A stretch of DNA of 64,000 bases, from NCBI RefSeq assembly GCF_003055625.1, contig NZ_CP028811.1, positions 1,984,001 through 2,048,000 on the forward strand. Reading direction: 5' to 3'. The DNA comes from Flavobacterium magnum (lineage in GTDB: Bacteria > Bacteroidota > Bacteroidia > Flavobacteriales > Flavobacteriaceae). Below the pieces are notes generated by a model. It saw nothing but the letters and a program-made list of their open reading frames with translations. It did not search any database and had not been told where the DNA came from. Below are positions 44,132 through 53,666 of the stretch, one piece after another. The position numbers and the translations under genes are program-made. Position 1 is the stretch's first letter, and the number at the start of each line of letters is the position of its first letter.

Positions 44132-45406
44132 ATGCAGCACGACCAGGAAATTTTCGACCTGATCCTTGACGAACAGGACAGGCAGATACACGGACTTGAA
44201 CTCATTGCCTCAGAAAACTTTGTAAGCGACCAGGTCATGGAAGCCGCGGGTTCCTGCCTCACCAATAAGTATGCGGAAGGCTATCCCGGAAAGCGTTATT
44301 ACGGTGGGTGTGAGGTCGTCGATATTGTGGAGCAGATTGCCATAGATCGTGCCAAAGCGCTTTTCGGTGCAGCTTATGCCAACGTGCAGCCGCATTCCGG
44401 TTCCCAGGCAAATACTGCCGTTTATGCAGCCTGTCTGAAGCCGGGTGACAAGATCCTTGGTTTTGACTTGTCGCATGGCGGTCACCTTACGCACGGTTCT
44501 CCGGTAAATTTCTCCGGTAAGTTATACCAGCCGGTATTCTACGGTGTGGAGAAGGAAACCGGTCGTTTCGATTATGATAAAATCCAAGAAATCGCCACAA
44601 GAGAGCAGCCGAAAATGATCATTGCCGGCGCCTCAGCATACTGCCGTGACATGGATTTCGAACGTTTCCGAAGCATCGCCGACAGTGTGGGCGCGCTATT
44701 GCTGGCAGATATTTCACATCCTGCGGGTTTGATAGCCAAAGGCCTGATGAATGACCCGATACCGCATTGCCATATCGTCACGACGACCACGCACAAAACC
44801 CTTCGCGGGCCGCGTGGCGGAATGATCCTGATGGGTAAGGATTTCGAAAATCCGTGGGGACTGACCACGCCCAAAGGGGAAATCAAGATGATGTCAAACT
44901 TACTCGACATGGCCGTTTTTCCCGGAAATCAGGGCGGGCCATTGATGCATATTATCGCTGCGAAAGCAGTGGCTTTCGGAGAGGCACTCACCGATGAATT
45001 TTTCAATTATTCCATGCAGGTCCAGAAAAATGCCAAAGCGATGGCCGAAGCTTTTATGAAACGAGGTTACAACCTGATCTCGGGAGGGACTGACAACCAC
45101 ATGATGCTGATCGACCTGCGCAATAAAGGCATTACCGGCAAGGAAGCCGAAAACGCATTGGTGAAAGCGGAGATCACCGTAAACAAGAACATGGTACCGT
45201 TTGATGATAAGTCGCCGTTCACCACTTCAGGTATCCGGATCGGGACACCTGCAATCACGACACGCGGACTTTTGGAAGCAGATATGGAAACGGTCGTGGA
45301 ACTGATTGATAAGGTGCTTTCCAACATCAACAATGAAGATGTAATCGCCGAAGTGGGCGATCAGGTAAACGAAATGATGAGCGAACGCGCAATGTTCGTT
45401 TTCTAA
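44132..45406 (+). CDS. glyA: Serine hydroxymethyltransferase
   Basis: 424 residues. Motifs: I-A-S-E-N-F-V-S near the N-terminus, [17 protein letters not shown] near 88-94, and the PLP lysine in [14 protein letters not shown] (Lys222). The enzyme moves a one-carbon unit between serine and tetrahydrofolate in the cytosol. It is transcribed alone, with its own promoter and terminator. Confidence 0.97.
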   Translation: MQHDQEIFDLILDEQDRQIHGLELIASENFVSDQVMEAAGSCLTNKYAEGYPGKRYYGGCEVVDIVEQIAIDRAKALFGAAYANVQPHSGSQANTAVYAACLKPGDKILGFDLSHGGHLTHGSPVNFSGKLYQPVFYGVEKETGRFDYDKIQEIATREQPKMIIAGASAYCRDMDFERFRSIADSVGALLLADISHPAGLIAKGLMNDPIPHCHIVTTTTHKTLRGPRGGMILMGKDFENPWGLTTPKGEIKMMSNLLDMAVFPGNQGGPLMHIIAAKAVAFGEALTDEFFNYSMQVQKNAKAMAEAFMKRGYNLISGGTDNHMMLIDLRNKGITGKEAENALVKAEITVNKNMVPFDDKSPFTTSGIRIGTPAITTRGLLEADMETVVELIDKVLSNINNEDVIAEVGDQVNEMMSERAMFVF

Positions 45407-45427
45407 AACAAATCTTTTTTATATTCT

Positions 45428-45460
45428 AAACCCACGCCAGTCGTGGGTTTTTTATTTTTA
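45428..45460 (+). terminator. Terminator of glyA
   Basis: Stem AAACCCACG (45428-45436) with CGTGGGTTT (45442-45450) and a T-rich tail. Confidence 0.9.
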
Positions 45461-45495
45461 GGCTGAAAATATCTGGAAAAAAAAGAGGTAATAAT

Positions 45496-45524
45496 TTGTT
45501 CGTACGAAACTTTTCTTACCTTTG
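45496..45524 (+). promoter_or_regulatory. blaI promoter with an internal palindrome
   Basis: TTG (45496-45498), an 18-nt spacer and TACCTTTG (45517-45524), 9 bp before the ATG at 45534. The spacer holds the perfect palindrome TTCGTACGAA (45499-45508), well placed as an operator for the BlaI repressor encoded just downstream. Confidence 0.6.
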
Positions 45525-45533
45525 ACCTGTTCA

Positions 45534-45932
45534 ATGGAAAACAGAAAAGAAATCATGCAGTCAGAACCTACAAAATCAGAATTGGAAATCTTACAGGTGT
45601 TGTGGCAGTTTGGGCCATCGACGGTACGATTCGTAAACGACACCTTAAATGAACAGAAACGGTCGGTACAATACACTTCCACCCTGAAGCTGATGCAGAT
45701 TATGGCTGAAAAAGGCATGCTCAACCCAGACAAATCCAGCATGAAGCACATATACAGCGCGGCAGTCGAAGAAAAGAAAACCAAAGGCCTGCTTTTGGAG
45801 AAATTTGTAGACAATCTTTACCAGGGTTCCAGCTCCAGCCTGATGACGCAGCTGCTTGGGAATAAGAGAACGACCCAACAGGAACTTGATGAAATCCGGG
45901 CGATGCTCGATAAAATCGATAAAAAGAAATAG
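45534..45932 (+). CDS. blaI: BlaI/MecI/CopY-family transcriptional repressor
   Basis: 132 residues from the ATG at 45534; a start at 45555 is also possible. The winged helix-turn-helix opens with P-T-K-S-E-L-E-I-L-Q-V-L-W, the family hallmark, then V-Q-Y-T-S-T-L-K-L-M-Q-I-M-A-E-K-G-M-L for DNA contact. A C-terminal helix region (E-L-D-E-I-R-A-M-L-D-K-I-D-K-K-K) dimerises the protein. Such repressors are inactivated by proteolysis triggered by a BlaR1-type M56 peptidase, which is the next gene, 1 bp away. Confidence 0.92.
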   Translation: MENRKEIMQSEPTKSELEILQVLWQFGPSTVRFVNDTLNEQKRSVQYTSTLKLMQIMAEKGMLNPDKSSMKHIYSAAVEEKKTKGLLLEKFVDNLYQGSSSSLMTQLLGNKRTTQQELDEIRAMLDKIDKKK

Positions 45933-45933
45933 C

Positions 45934-47553
45934 ATGACTTTATTACACGATGACATGGTCAAGGCAGTTGGATGGACATTAATCCACTCCATTTGGCAGG
46001 GAATGTTCCTGGCGGTACTTGCGGGAATTGTGATACTGTTCACCAAAAAAGCTGCGGCGGTGTTGCGGTATAATATATTGTCACTGCTGTTTGTCGCTTT
46101 CATCGCCACTGTAGCGGTGACCTTCAGCCACGAGTTTTCAATGGAAGCTTCTTCGGGCGTGGTCCAACTCGACCTGCCGGTAGCACAGCAACAATTCACT
46201 TCCACCGCAGGCACGACGGATTTTCTAAGTCAGGCAGTCCATTTCCTGAACGACAACGCAGCGACAATTACCTGGATATGGCTGTTGGTGTTTGGGGTAA
46301 AGATGATCGGCGTTTTCAATGCCTTCGGAAAGATTTACAGGATGCGGCACTATAAGAATTTTGAAGTCCCTGCGTACTGGAACGACAGGATGTCTGAATT
46401 GGCATTGGCAATCAACCTCAAAAAGCACGTGCTGCTGCGAGAGTCGGTACTCGTCGGAATTCCGTGTGTCACCGGTTACCTGAAACCCATCATACTGCTT
46501 CCGTTTGGTATGCTGGCCAACCTGCCACAGGACCAGGTCGAGGCGGTGCTGCTGCATGAACTGGCCCACATCCGAAGGAAGGATTATTTTGTCAACCTGT
46601 TGCAGCATCTTGCCGAAACAGTATTTTTCTTTAACCCCGGATTGTTGTGGGTGTCGTCGCTGGTCAGGGACGAAAGGGAGAACTGTTGCGATGACATTGC
46701 GCTGGGCGTTACCGGCAACAAAACCGATCTGGTTCACGCCCTCATTTCATTTGAGGCCTGTCAATCCCAAAAGCTTTCTGTAGCCTTTGCCGGGGACAGG
46801 AAACCGCTGCTGCAGCGTGTGAAAAGGATAGTATACGACGACAACAAGTCGTTGAGTAAGGCAGAAAAAACGTTCCTGTCTGTGTGCGTTGTCATTACCG
46901 GCATAGCCATCATCGCCTGCACGAGTCCTAAAACAGGGGACGCTTTGAGAACATCCGTGAACAAAGCGCTTTCCGGAAAGATTCCTGCAGTGCAACTGCC
47001 CGGAAATGGTGCCGTCCGAACTGTCACACAAACGACGCACCAGGAAGTGACTACTGTGGAAACGGTCCAGACTAATGAAAACACCGCGCCTGCAAACGAA
47101 ACGGATGATCAGGCCGAATCGCCGGCGCCGGTTTGTAGTCCTGAACCGATCGTTGGGCCAATGCCCGCTGAGAGTTCCACCACCTCGACTGTGACCACCC
47201 GCACGGTCAACTCGAAAACCAAAACGGCCCACACGATGGACCGCGAAGTGATGGCCTACGATTCTGAAAATCCATCGAAAAACAGGCATGCAACCTTACG
47301 TACCGGCATCACGGGAGAGAATCTCCCCGACGATATGAACATTGACATGCTGACCAACAATATCATTTCCGATCTGATCAACGACCATATCATTACAGGC
47401 ACAGAAGGTTTGTCATTCAGGCTATCAGGAAACAGCCTTATCGTGAACGGCCGGAAACAATGCGAAACTGTCCACGCAAAGCTGAAGCGGAAATATGTAA
47501 AACCGAAAGTCAGCGCCATCTGTTACAATTTCGAGTACAGGGGCGACATATAA
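45934..47553 (+). CDS. M56-family (BlaR1-like) membrane metallopeptidase
   Basis: 539 residues from the ATG at 45934. Membrane helices are near residues 12-32, 40-60, 97-117 and 285-305. The zinc motif H-E-L-A-H-I-R-R-K-D-Y-F lies at about residue 205 between helices, with E-N-C-C-D-D downstream supplying the third ligand. The C-terminal part outside the last helix is a low-complexity Thr/Glu-rich linker and a short globular end; no penicillin-binding domain is present. It is therefore a BlaR1-like protease with a different, unknown sensor. Operon: blaI, this gene, then 82 bp to a receptor gene. Confidence 0.88.
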   Translation: MTLLHDDMVKAVGWTLIHSIWQGMFLAVLAGIVILFTKKAAAVLRYNILSLLFVAFIATVAVTFSHEFSMEASSGVVQLDLPVAQQQFTSTAGTTDFLSQAVHFLNDNAATITWIWLLVFGVKMIGVFNAFGKIYRMRHYKNFEVPAYWNDRMSELALAINLKKHVLLRESVLVGIPCVTGYLKPIILLPFGMLANLPQDQVEAVLLHELAHIRRKDYFVNLLQHLAETVFFFNPGLLWVSSLVRDERENCCDDIALGVTGNKTDLVHALISFEACQSQKLSVAFAGDRKPLLQRVKRIVYDDNKSLSKAEKTFLSVCVVITGIAIIACTSPKTGDALRTSVNKALSGKIPAVQLPGNGAVRTVTQTTHQEVTTVETVQTNENTAPANETDDQAESPAPVCSPEPIVGPMPAESSTTSTVTTRTVNSKTKTAHTMDREVMAYDSENPSKNRHATLRTGITGENLPDDMNIDMLTNNIISDLINDHIITGTEGLSFRLSGNSLIVNGRKQCETVHAKLKRKYVKPKVSAICYNFEYRGDI

Positions 47554-47635
47554 AAGTAGTCCGACCGAGTTTCAATCATCAATCAATCATCTCCCCGGGC
47601 AGTAATCAAACCGGGGACAATCAAAAACGAACGTT

Positions 47636-50068
47636 ATGAAAAATGCCATGCACCTCCTGGTATGCTTGCTGCTTTGCGGATTTCTTTCCGCGCAAACCGG
47701 AAAAATCACCGGTAAAATCAATTCCCAAGACAATCAAACTATTGAAGGGGTTTTGGTTTCCCTGCTTTCCGCAACCGACAGCGCCCTGCTTAAGACCACC
47801 TTTCCCGAACCTGACGGGAGTTTCAGCTTCAGCAATCTTACGGATAACCAATATCTTGTCTTGATTGAAGGTGATGGTTTTGAAATGTTCCAAAGTGCGC
47901 CGCTGACGGTGAACCAAAATACGGTAGCCCTGCCGGTGGTCACACTCACCACATCTTCGAGGAAACTCGACGAGGTAGTCGTGGTCAGGAAAAAATCGTT
48001 CGTGGAAAATAAGATTGACCGCACGGTAGTGAATGTCGATGCCATGATGTCTGCGGCGGGTTCTAATGCCATGGACGTCCTCGAGAAATCACCCGGGATT
48101 TCCATCGATCAGAACGGCGTAATCACTTTCAAGGGCAAGAGTGGCGTAGCTGTGTTTATTGATGACAAGCCAAGTTACCTTTCCGGTGCCGACCTCGAGG
48201 CGTATCTCAAATCGCTGCCCGCGTCGACACTCAATCAGATCGAGCTCATGACCAATCCTCCGGCCAAATATGATGCTGCGGGCAGTGCCGGCGTCATCAA
48301 CATCAAGACCAGGAAAAGCCGGCAAAAAGGTTTTAACGGCAGCGTCAGTTCGCGCGTTTCAAAAGGCAAACGCGGCCGGACCCAGAACAGCCTGAACCTG
48401 AATTACACCGACGGGAAAATCCGTTTGTATGGAAGCGCAGGTTTTTCAGCAGGCGAAAACCTCACTGATCTTTACATCTTCAGGCGCTACAAGAATCCGG
48501 ATGGGAGTACGAAGACGCTCTTCGACCAGAACTCAATCCTTACAGGTAAGAACAATTCGGCTAACCTCAGGGCAGGGATGGATTATTATGCCTCTGAGAA
48601 CACCACGCTCGGTGTCAGTGTCACCGCGTTGTCCACTTCGGGCGACAATATGTCCAACGTCCGCAGCGTGCTAACCAACGCCGCCTCGGTACTCGACTCG
48701 ACCATTGTTGCCGACAACAAGGAGGACAAAAGATTTAAGAACGGTGGCGTCACGTTGAACTACAGCCGCGATCTGGGCGGCGACAGGAAACTCACCGCCG
48801 ACGCCGATTTCCTGGCTTATTCGGATAGGACTGCGCAACTGTACCGCAATTACATTTACCAGCCCGACGGCAGTCTGAGCAGCAGCGACCGGTCTACAGG
48901 AAGGTTGCCTTCGAAAATTTCGATTTACGCGTTCAAAACCGATTATTCACAGCCATTTAAAGGAGAAGCGAGTTTTGAGACCGGCTATAAGGTGAGCTAT
49001 TCCAGGACTGATAATGTGGCCGATTACGCGGATATAATCAATGGTTTCCCCGTTCCGAATTTAAAGAACAGCAACCATTTTAAATACGATGAGGTGATTC
49101 ATGCCGCGTATGCCAATTTCAGCAAAAACTTTAAGCGGTTCTCGCTGCAGGCAGGACTGAGGCTGGAAAGCACAGTGTCTAAAGGGAATCAGTTGGGAAA
49201 TGGCACGGCCAACTCGGCGTCGCGCTTCACCCGATCCTATACAAACCTGTTTCCGACGGCCTACCTGATGTACAAACTGGATTCCATTGGCAACAACCAG
49301 TTGGTCACCTCGTACGGGAAGCGCATCAACCGTCCGTATTACCAGGATTTAAACCCGTTTTTGAGTCCATTGGATAAATTCACGTTTTATTCCGGGAACC
49401 CCTACCTCAATCCGTCGTTTGCGCACAATGTCGAACTGTCATACCGCTACAAGGGTTTGTTCAGTACAACCTTAAGCTACGGACAGTCTGACGATGAGAT
49501 CAACGAAACCATTGAGATCAGGGATGAAATTTATTACAGCCGTCCCGGCAACATTGGGAAGAGCCGCTATTACAGCCTTAATATGCAATCTGATTTTGAG
49601 GTGGCCAAATGGTTTTCGACCAGCCTGTATGCCGAAACCACACGAAGCAGCTATAAAAGTGACCTGTATACCGAAGGTTTGGATTCAAAAGGAACTTTTT
49701 TCTTCTTTTCGGCGAACAATCGCTTCACAATCAGCAAAAGCTGGGCTGCGGAACTCAGCGGCAGGTACAATTCCGAAATCACGTCGTCACAATTTACGCT
49801 CGGTGCGCGTGGCAGTATCAATGTGGCCATCCAGAAAAAAGTGCTCAAAGACCAGGGTACCCTTCGGCTTATCGCCAACGACATTTTCTATATGGGCATC
49901 AACAATGGCGTAATCAACAACCTGCAGCTTACCGACGCGACGTGGAAAAATAAGCCGGACAGCCGGTATGTCGCACTGGCTTTCAGTTATTCATTCGGGA
50001 AAATGTTTCAGCAGAAGGGCAGCGAACGCAGCGGTGCGGCCGAAGAACAGGGCAGGGTAAAGGGATAA
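47636..50068 (+). CDS. Outer-membrane beta-barrel receptor (TonB-dependent type with carboxypeptidase-like N-terminal domain)
   Basis: 810 residues. Signal peptide (residues 1-20, ends L-S-A-Q). A carboxypeptidase-regulatory-like domain (about 22-105: G-K-I-T-G-K-I-N...G-S-F-S-F-S-N-L) is followed by a plug domain (V-L-E-K-S-P-G-I-S-I-D-Q-N-G, Y-D-A-A-G-S-A-G-V-I-N-I). The rest is a barrel of about 580 residues rich in alternating strands, ending in an aromatic strand but with a polar extra tail. It resembles the OMP_b-brl_3 group. The substrate is unknown. It may belong to the BlaI regulon since it follows the blaI-M56 pair. Confidence 0.85.
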   Translation: MKNAMHLLVCLLLCGFLSAQTGKITGKINSQDNQTIEGVLVSLLSATDSALLKTTFPEPDGSFSFSNLTDNQYLVLIEGDGFEMFQSAPLTVNQNTVALPVVTLTTSSRKLDEVVVVRKKSFVENKIDRTVVNVDAMMSAAGSNAMDVLEKSPGISIDQNGVITFKGKSGVAVFIDDKPSYLSGADLEAYLKSLPASTLNQIELMTNPPAKYDAAGSAGVINIKTRKSRQKGFNGSVSSRVSKGKRGRTQNSLNLNYTDGKIRLYGSAGFSAGENLTDLYIFRRYKNPDGSTKTLFDQNSILTGKNNSANLRAGMDYYASENTTLGVSVTALSTSGDNMSNVRSVLTNAASVLDSTIVADNKEDKRFKNGGVTLNYSRDLGGDRKLTADADFLAYSDRTAQLYRNYIYQPDGSLSSSDRSTGRLPSKISIYAFKTDYSQPFKGEASFETGYKVSYSRTDNVADYADIINGFPVPNLKNSNHFKYDEVIHAAYANFSKNFKRFSLQAGLRLESTVSKGNQLGNGTANSASRFTRSYTNLFPTAYLMYKLDSIGNNQLVTSYGKRINRPYYQDLNPFLSPLDKFTFYSGNPYLNPSFAHNVELSYRYKGLFSTTLSYGQSDDEINETIEIRDEIYYSRPGNIGKSRYYSLNMQSDFEVAKWFSTSLYAETTRSSYKSDLYTEGLDSKGTFFFFSANNRFTISKSWAAELSGRYNSEITSSQFTLGARGSINVAIQKKVLKDQGTLRLIANDIFYMGINNGVINNLQLTDATWKNKPDSRYVALAFSYSFGKMFQQKGSERSGAAEEQGRVKG

Positions 50069-50130
50069 GCGGAATCTTAGGAGATCTTGAGGCATTGTGC
50101 CCTTGGGCCCAAAAAAAGCCGGATAAGAAA

Positions 50131-50430
50131 TTACATTATTTTGGCAATGCAGCAGGCAATCACAAAAAGTGCCGCAACGCCATATAATATTTTCTGCCTG
50201 TTGTAGTATTCTGAAAAGGTTTCCTTATCGAAACAGTAAGATACGAGCATGTGTAAGGCAATCAATGGCAACACTATGATTAAAACCGATTCGATATAGC
50301 CAATGCTTCTCACGGCTTGGGAAAATGCACCTGACTTGTCCAGATAAGGGTAGAGGAGCGGCAGGCAGCAGGCCAACACAATCAGGACGTAAAGCGTTTT
50401 TAATATTCTTTTGGCTGTGATTGCCGTCAT
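50131..50430 (-). CDS. Small three-helix membrane protein
   Basis: 99 residues with three hydrophobic segments (about 10-30, 46-68 and 82-98) and two Cys pairs (A-C-C-L and A-C-C-I). I do not recognise a family. It is transcribed alone, divergent from miaE; the two start codons are 79 bp apart. Confidence 0.6.
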   Translation of the reverse strand: MTAITAKRILKTLYVLIVLACCLPLLYPYLDKSGAFSQAVRSIGYIESVLIIVLPLIALHMLVSYCFDKETFSEYYNRQKILYGVAALFVIACCIAKIM

Positions 50431-50459
50431 GTTCGGGATATTTTATTTTAAAATTACAC

Positions 50460-50467
50460 TATTTTTG
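50460..50467 (+). promoter_or_regulatory. -7 element TATTTTTG of miaE
   Basis: Exact TAnnTTTG match 42 bp before the miaE ATG in the divergent gap; no clear -33 TTG. Confidence 0.45.
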
Positions 50468-50509
50468 CCAGACATAATTATCAGATCGACCAAAAAAAAG
50501 TAATCACCC

Positions 50510-51103
50510 ATGTCAACCTTCCGCCTGCAGTTGCCCACCGACCCACGCTGGGTCAATATCGTCGAAAAAAACATCTCGGAAATCCTGACCGACCACGCCT
50601 GGTGCGAGCAAAAAGCCGCTTCCAATGCCATTACGCTGATTACCATCAATTCTGAGTTTCCTGACCTGGTGACCGATATGCTGGCTTTGGCCAAAGAAGA
50701 ACTCGAGCATTTCGATATGGTGCACGAAATCATCAAGAAGCGCGGCCTGAAGCTCGGACGCGAACGCAAGGACGAATATGTGGGCGAGCTCGCGCAATAC
50801 ATGAAAAAAAGCAATACCGGAAGCCGTGTGTCCGGTCTGGTCGAACGCCTGCTGTTTTCCGCGATGATCGAAGCGCGGAGCTGTGAAAGATTCAAAGTGC
50901 TTTCCGAAAACATACAGGACGAGGAACTTTCGCTGTTCTACCGCGAACTGATGGAGAGCGAAGCCGGGCATTACACCACTTTTATCACCTACGCCCGAAA
51001 ATATGGCGAGGGGATTGATGTGGAAAAGCGCTGGCGCGAATGGCTTGATTTTGAAGCTTCAGTGATTGCAAAATACGGAAAATCAGAATCGATACACGGA
51101 TAA
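50510..51103 (+). CDS. miaE: tRNA-(ms2io6A)-hydroxylase
   Basis: 197 residues of helical ferritin-like fold. The non-haem di-iron ligands appear as E in W-C-E-Q-K-A-A, the E-x-x-H pair in K-E-E-L-E-H-F-D-M-V-H, E in M-I-E-A-R-S-C-E-R, and the second E-x-x-H in M-E-S-E-A-G-H-Y. The enzyme hydroxylates the isopentenyl group that MiaA (also in this window) attaches to A37 of tRNA, using oxygen. It implies the organism makes the hydroxylated form under aerobic conditions. The acetyltransferase gene follows 25 bp later. Confidence 0.92.
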   Translation: MSTFRLQLPTDPRWVNIVEKNISEILTDHAWCEQKAASNAITLITINSEFPDLVTDMLALAKEELEHFDMVHEIIKKRGLKLGRERKDEYVGELAQYMKKSNTGSRVSGLVERLLFSAMIEARSCERFKVLSENIQDEELSLFYRELMESEAGHYTTFITYARKYGEGIDVEKRWREWLDFEASVIAKYGKSESIHG

Positions 51104-51128
51104 ACCGCCAACAAATACTCACCAGCAG

Positions 51129-51623
51129 ATGCACATCACCGAAGCGCAGGCAAACGAATTCAACCTCATACAGTATATCGTCGATAAGACCTGGCCGGTG
51201 GCTTATGGCAAAATCCTTTCGAAGGCGCAGCTTGACTATATGATTGCGCTTTTTTATTCTCTGGAAACGCTGAACAGGAACCTGGAGAGCGGCCACCGTT
51301 TTTACTTCGCCAAAGAAGGCGGGACCGTCCTGGGATTCTTGGGCATTGAGCACCGATACAAGGGGAATCCTGTGACACGGATCCATAAAATTTACATGCT
51401 GCCGGAAGCGCAGGGCAAAGGTGTGGGGAAGCAATTCATCGGTTTTGCCGAAGACCTGGCCAGCAAAAGCGGATCTGAAAAACTGTCACTGAATGTCAAC
51501 CGGTACAACCCTGCCATCGGATTTTATGAACGACTCGGCTTTGAGAATGTGGGCAGCGAGGATGTCGAAATAGGCAACGGTTACCTCATGGAAGACTACA
51601 TTATGGAGAAATCCCTCAGCTGA
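51129..51623 (+). CDS. GNAT-family N-acetyltransferase
   Basis: 164 residues from the ATG at 51129; an upstream in-frame start at 51066 overlaps the end of miaE and adds a polar, unlikely stretch. The acetyl-CoA loop is L-P-E-A-Q-G-K-G-V-G-K-Q (about 98-109), followed by L-S-L-N-V-N-R-Y-N-P-A-I-G-F-Y-E-R-L-G-F. The target is unknown. Its last 8 bp overlap the 3' end of the pentapeptide gene on the opposite strand. Confidence 0.88.
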   Translation: MHITEAQANEFNLIQYIVDKTWPVAYGKILSKAQLDYMIALFYSLETLNRNLESGHRFYFAKEGGTVLGFLGIEHRYKGNPVTRIHKIYMLPEAQGKGVGKQFIGFAEDLASKSGSEKLSLNVNRYNPAIGFYERLGFENVGSEDVEIGNGYLMEDYIMEKSLS

Positions 51624-52185
51624 CGAGAATACCGTGTCTTGAGAGCAGGCCCCCGAGACCCGACTTTGAGAAGACCGCTTTTTTGAGTCGGGTTGACGCC
51701 GGATTAATCGTAAAGTTCCGGCTAAGGCTGAAATCGCATTTGTCTGCGACCGCCTTGTCAAATTCCGCACGGTACAAATCACAATCGGGAAACGCGCACG
51801 AAGTTAAATCGGCGCTCATAAAATCCGCCGCGATAAGGCTGCAGCCTGAGAAGGTGGTGCCTTTCAGTTTGAGCGTGTAGAATTTCGCAAAATCGAGAAT
51901 ACAATCTTCAAATCGGATATCGAAAATCAGTTTGTCACACATTGCAAAATTCACTTCCCTGAAACTGCAGCGGTAGAACTGTGCCGTCCTGAGTGCTACA
52001 TAATTGATTTTCGCGCCGTCAAAATTGCAACTGTAAAACACGCAGTCAATAAAGGTCACTGCAGTAAACGCTACGGCTGAGAAATCACAGTCGGTGAAAG
52101 TACAACGTTCAAAATCAGTGTGGTCAGCGGTGTCTTTCGCGTAGTCGATGTTGTGAAATTGTTGTTCAAACAGGTATTGCGGCAT
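51616..52185 (-). CDS. Pentapeptide-repeat protein
   Basis: 189 residues from the ATG at 52185. The body is a run of pentapeptide repeats A(D/N)LXX-like units such as T-D-F-E-R-C-T-F-T-D-C-D-F-S-A-V-A-F, with Phe or Leu every fifth residue and unusually many Cys (at least eleven). Such repeats form a right-handed beta-helix that can mimic DNA or bind partners; the related Qnr proteins protect gyrase. Two-block layout (interrupted near the middle by M-C-D-K-L) is similar to Qnr-like and McbG-like proteins, but the function is not proven. The start is supported by a -7 box immediately upstream. Confidence 0.85.
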   Translation of the reverse strand: MPQYLFEQQFHNIDYAKDTADHTDFERCTFTDCDFSAVAFTAVTFIDCVFYSCNFDGAKINYVALRTAQFYRCSFREVNFAMCDKLIFDIRFEDCILDFAKFYTLKLKGTTFSGCSLIAADFMSADLTSCAFPDCDLYRAEFDKAVADKCDFSLSRNFTINPASTRLKKAVFSKSGLGGLLSRHGILVS

Positions 52186-52190
52186 GGAGG

Positions 52191-52198
52191 CAAAGGTA
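52191..52198 (-). promoter_or_regulatory. -7 element TACCTTTG of the pentapeptide-repeat gene
   Basis: Exact TAnnTTTG match on the minus strand, 5 bp before the ATG at 52185; it argues against the in-frame ATG at 52209. Confidence 0.45.
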
Positions 52199-52381
52199 AT
52201 GAATTGCATGGTGTCGATGGATAGAAATATCAGGATGGACCGGGCGTCTTGGTCACAATCTGCTCAACATGTATTAATCACGAACCGTCGGATGCGCGTT
52301 GTCTTGCCACGCGGAAATTTTAAAATCAATTTCACGATTTGCCATAACTGGCTATTTCGACGAATGCCCTAAATTAGCGTC

Positions 52382-53665
52382 ATGGAAACCGAAACGCCTA
52401 CACCCATTCCGCGAAAGGGATTTATCAGCAAGAATCCGTCATTGAAAATCCGTGAGTTCCGATCATACCTGACGCTGAGGCTTGGAATCATTTTTGCGCT
52501 GAACATGCAGTCGACGACAATTTATTATTGGGTGTACCAAATGACTAACGATAAGTTGTCGCTTGGTTTCGTGGGTCTCGCGGAAGTGATTCCGGCAATT
52601 TGCTGCTCGTTTATTTCAGGACATTTTGTAGACATTAACGAAAAGCGGAGAATGATCACGATTTGTCTTTTTGGTTACATCATCACCGGTGCCGGTATGC
52701 TGCTGCTGGCACTGCCCGTCGCGGCGCAACATATGGAATCCTCCTGGATCCTGCATTTGATTTATGCGTTCGTATTTCTGGGCGGTGCACTGCGGTCGTT
52801 TTACAGTCCATCGATGTTTTCCCTTTTCGGGCTGATTGTCCCGCGTGCCGATTACCCTAATGCGACTGGCTGGAGCAGCATGGCCTGGCAGGTCGGCGCA
52901 GTGCTCGGACCATTGGCGGCAGGGTTTGCGATTGCTTCGCTGAGCGTATTGTCGAGTCTCGCAATCGTCGTGGGACTGGAAATTTTACTGTTGGTCCCAT
53001 TATTTTCCATTGCCGTCAAGCCGATTGTCAAAAAGGAAAAAGAAGCGATCATCAAAAGCGTGACCGAGGGATTGCGGTTTGTGTGGCGCACACCCGTTTT
53101 ACTTTCCGCGTTGGCGTTGGATATGTTTTCCGTATTATTCGGTGGCGCAGTCGCGCTGTTGCCAGTGTATCAGAAAGAAATCCTGCATGTCAATGAGATG
53201 GGGTTCGGTTTGCTGCGGTCGGCGCCGGGTGTAGGGGCAATCCTGACCCTTGGACTGCTGGCCCTGCTGCCGTTACGCACGAACCCGGGACGCAAGTTGC
53301 TGCTGTGCGTGGCCGGATTTGCGGTAAGCATTATTATTTTCGGACTCTCAGAAAATTTTTACCTTTCGTTTGCGATGCTGTTGTTTTCGGGCATGTTTGA
53401 TGCGGTCAGTGTTGTGATACGGGGCACAATCCTGCAACTCGTTACGCCTGATGACATGCGTGGACGTGTGTCTGCCGTCAATACGATGTTTGTGAGTTCC
53501 TCGAACGAGCTCGGTGATTTTGAAAGCGGGGTTATGGCGCATTTCTTTGGGGCGGTGCGCGCGGTGGTCATTGGAGGCTGCCTCACGCTGGGCGTGGTTG
53601 GATATACTTTGTTCAGGGCGCCGCAATTGCGTAAATTTACGTTCGATAAAAACCAATCCGACTGA
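52382..53665 (+). CDS. Major facilitator superfamily transporter (EntS-like exporter branch)
   Basis: 427 residues with about eleven to twelve hydrophobic helices. The first half has F-R-S-Y-L-T-L-R-L near the N-terminus and G-H-F-V-D-I-N-E-K-R-R-M-I in the loop after helix 2, the MFS D-R-x-x-R-R equivalent. The second half has the typical repeat break near residue 215. The overall pattern fits the MFS_3 group, which contains the enterobactin exporter EntS and macrolide exporters. The substrate is unknown. The methyltransferase gene starts 1 bp after its stop. Confidence 0.85.
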   Translation: METETPTPIPRKGFISKNPSLKIREFRSYLTLRLGIIFALNMQSTTIYYWVYQMTNDKLSLGFVGLAEVIPAICCSFISGHFVDINEKRRMITICLFGYIITGAGMLLLALPVAAQHMESSWILHLIYAFVFLGGALRSFYSPSMFSLFGLIVPRADYPNATGWSSMAWQVGAVLGPLAAGFAIASLSVLSSLAIVVGLEILLLVPLFSIAVKPIVKKEKEAIIKSVTEGLRFVWRTPVLLSALALDMFSVLFGGAVALLPVYQKEILHVNEMGFGLLRSAPGVGAILTLGLLALLPLRTNPGRKLLLCVAGFAVSIIIFGLSENFYLSFAMLLFSGMFDAVSVVIRGTILQLVTPDDMRGRVSAVNTMFVSSSNELGDFESGVMAHFFGAVRAVVIGGCLTLGVVGYTLFRAPQLRKFTFDKNQSD

Positions 53666-53666
53666 T

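Noticed and set aside
45522..45533. Alternative upstream start for blaI
   Set aside because: It lies within the -7 box TACCTTTG, so it could not be transcribed from that promoter; the ATG at 45534 fits.
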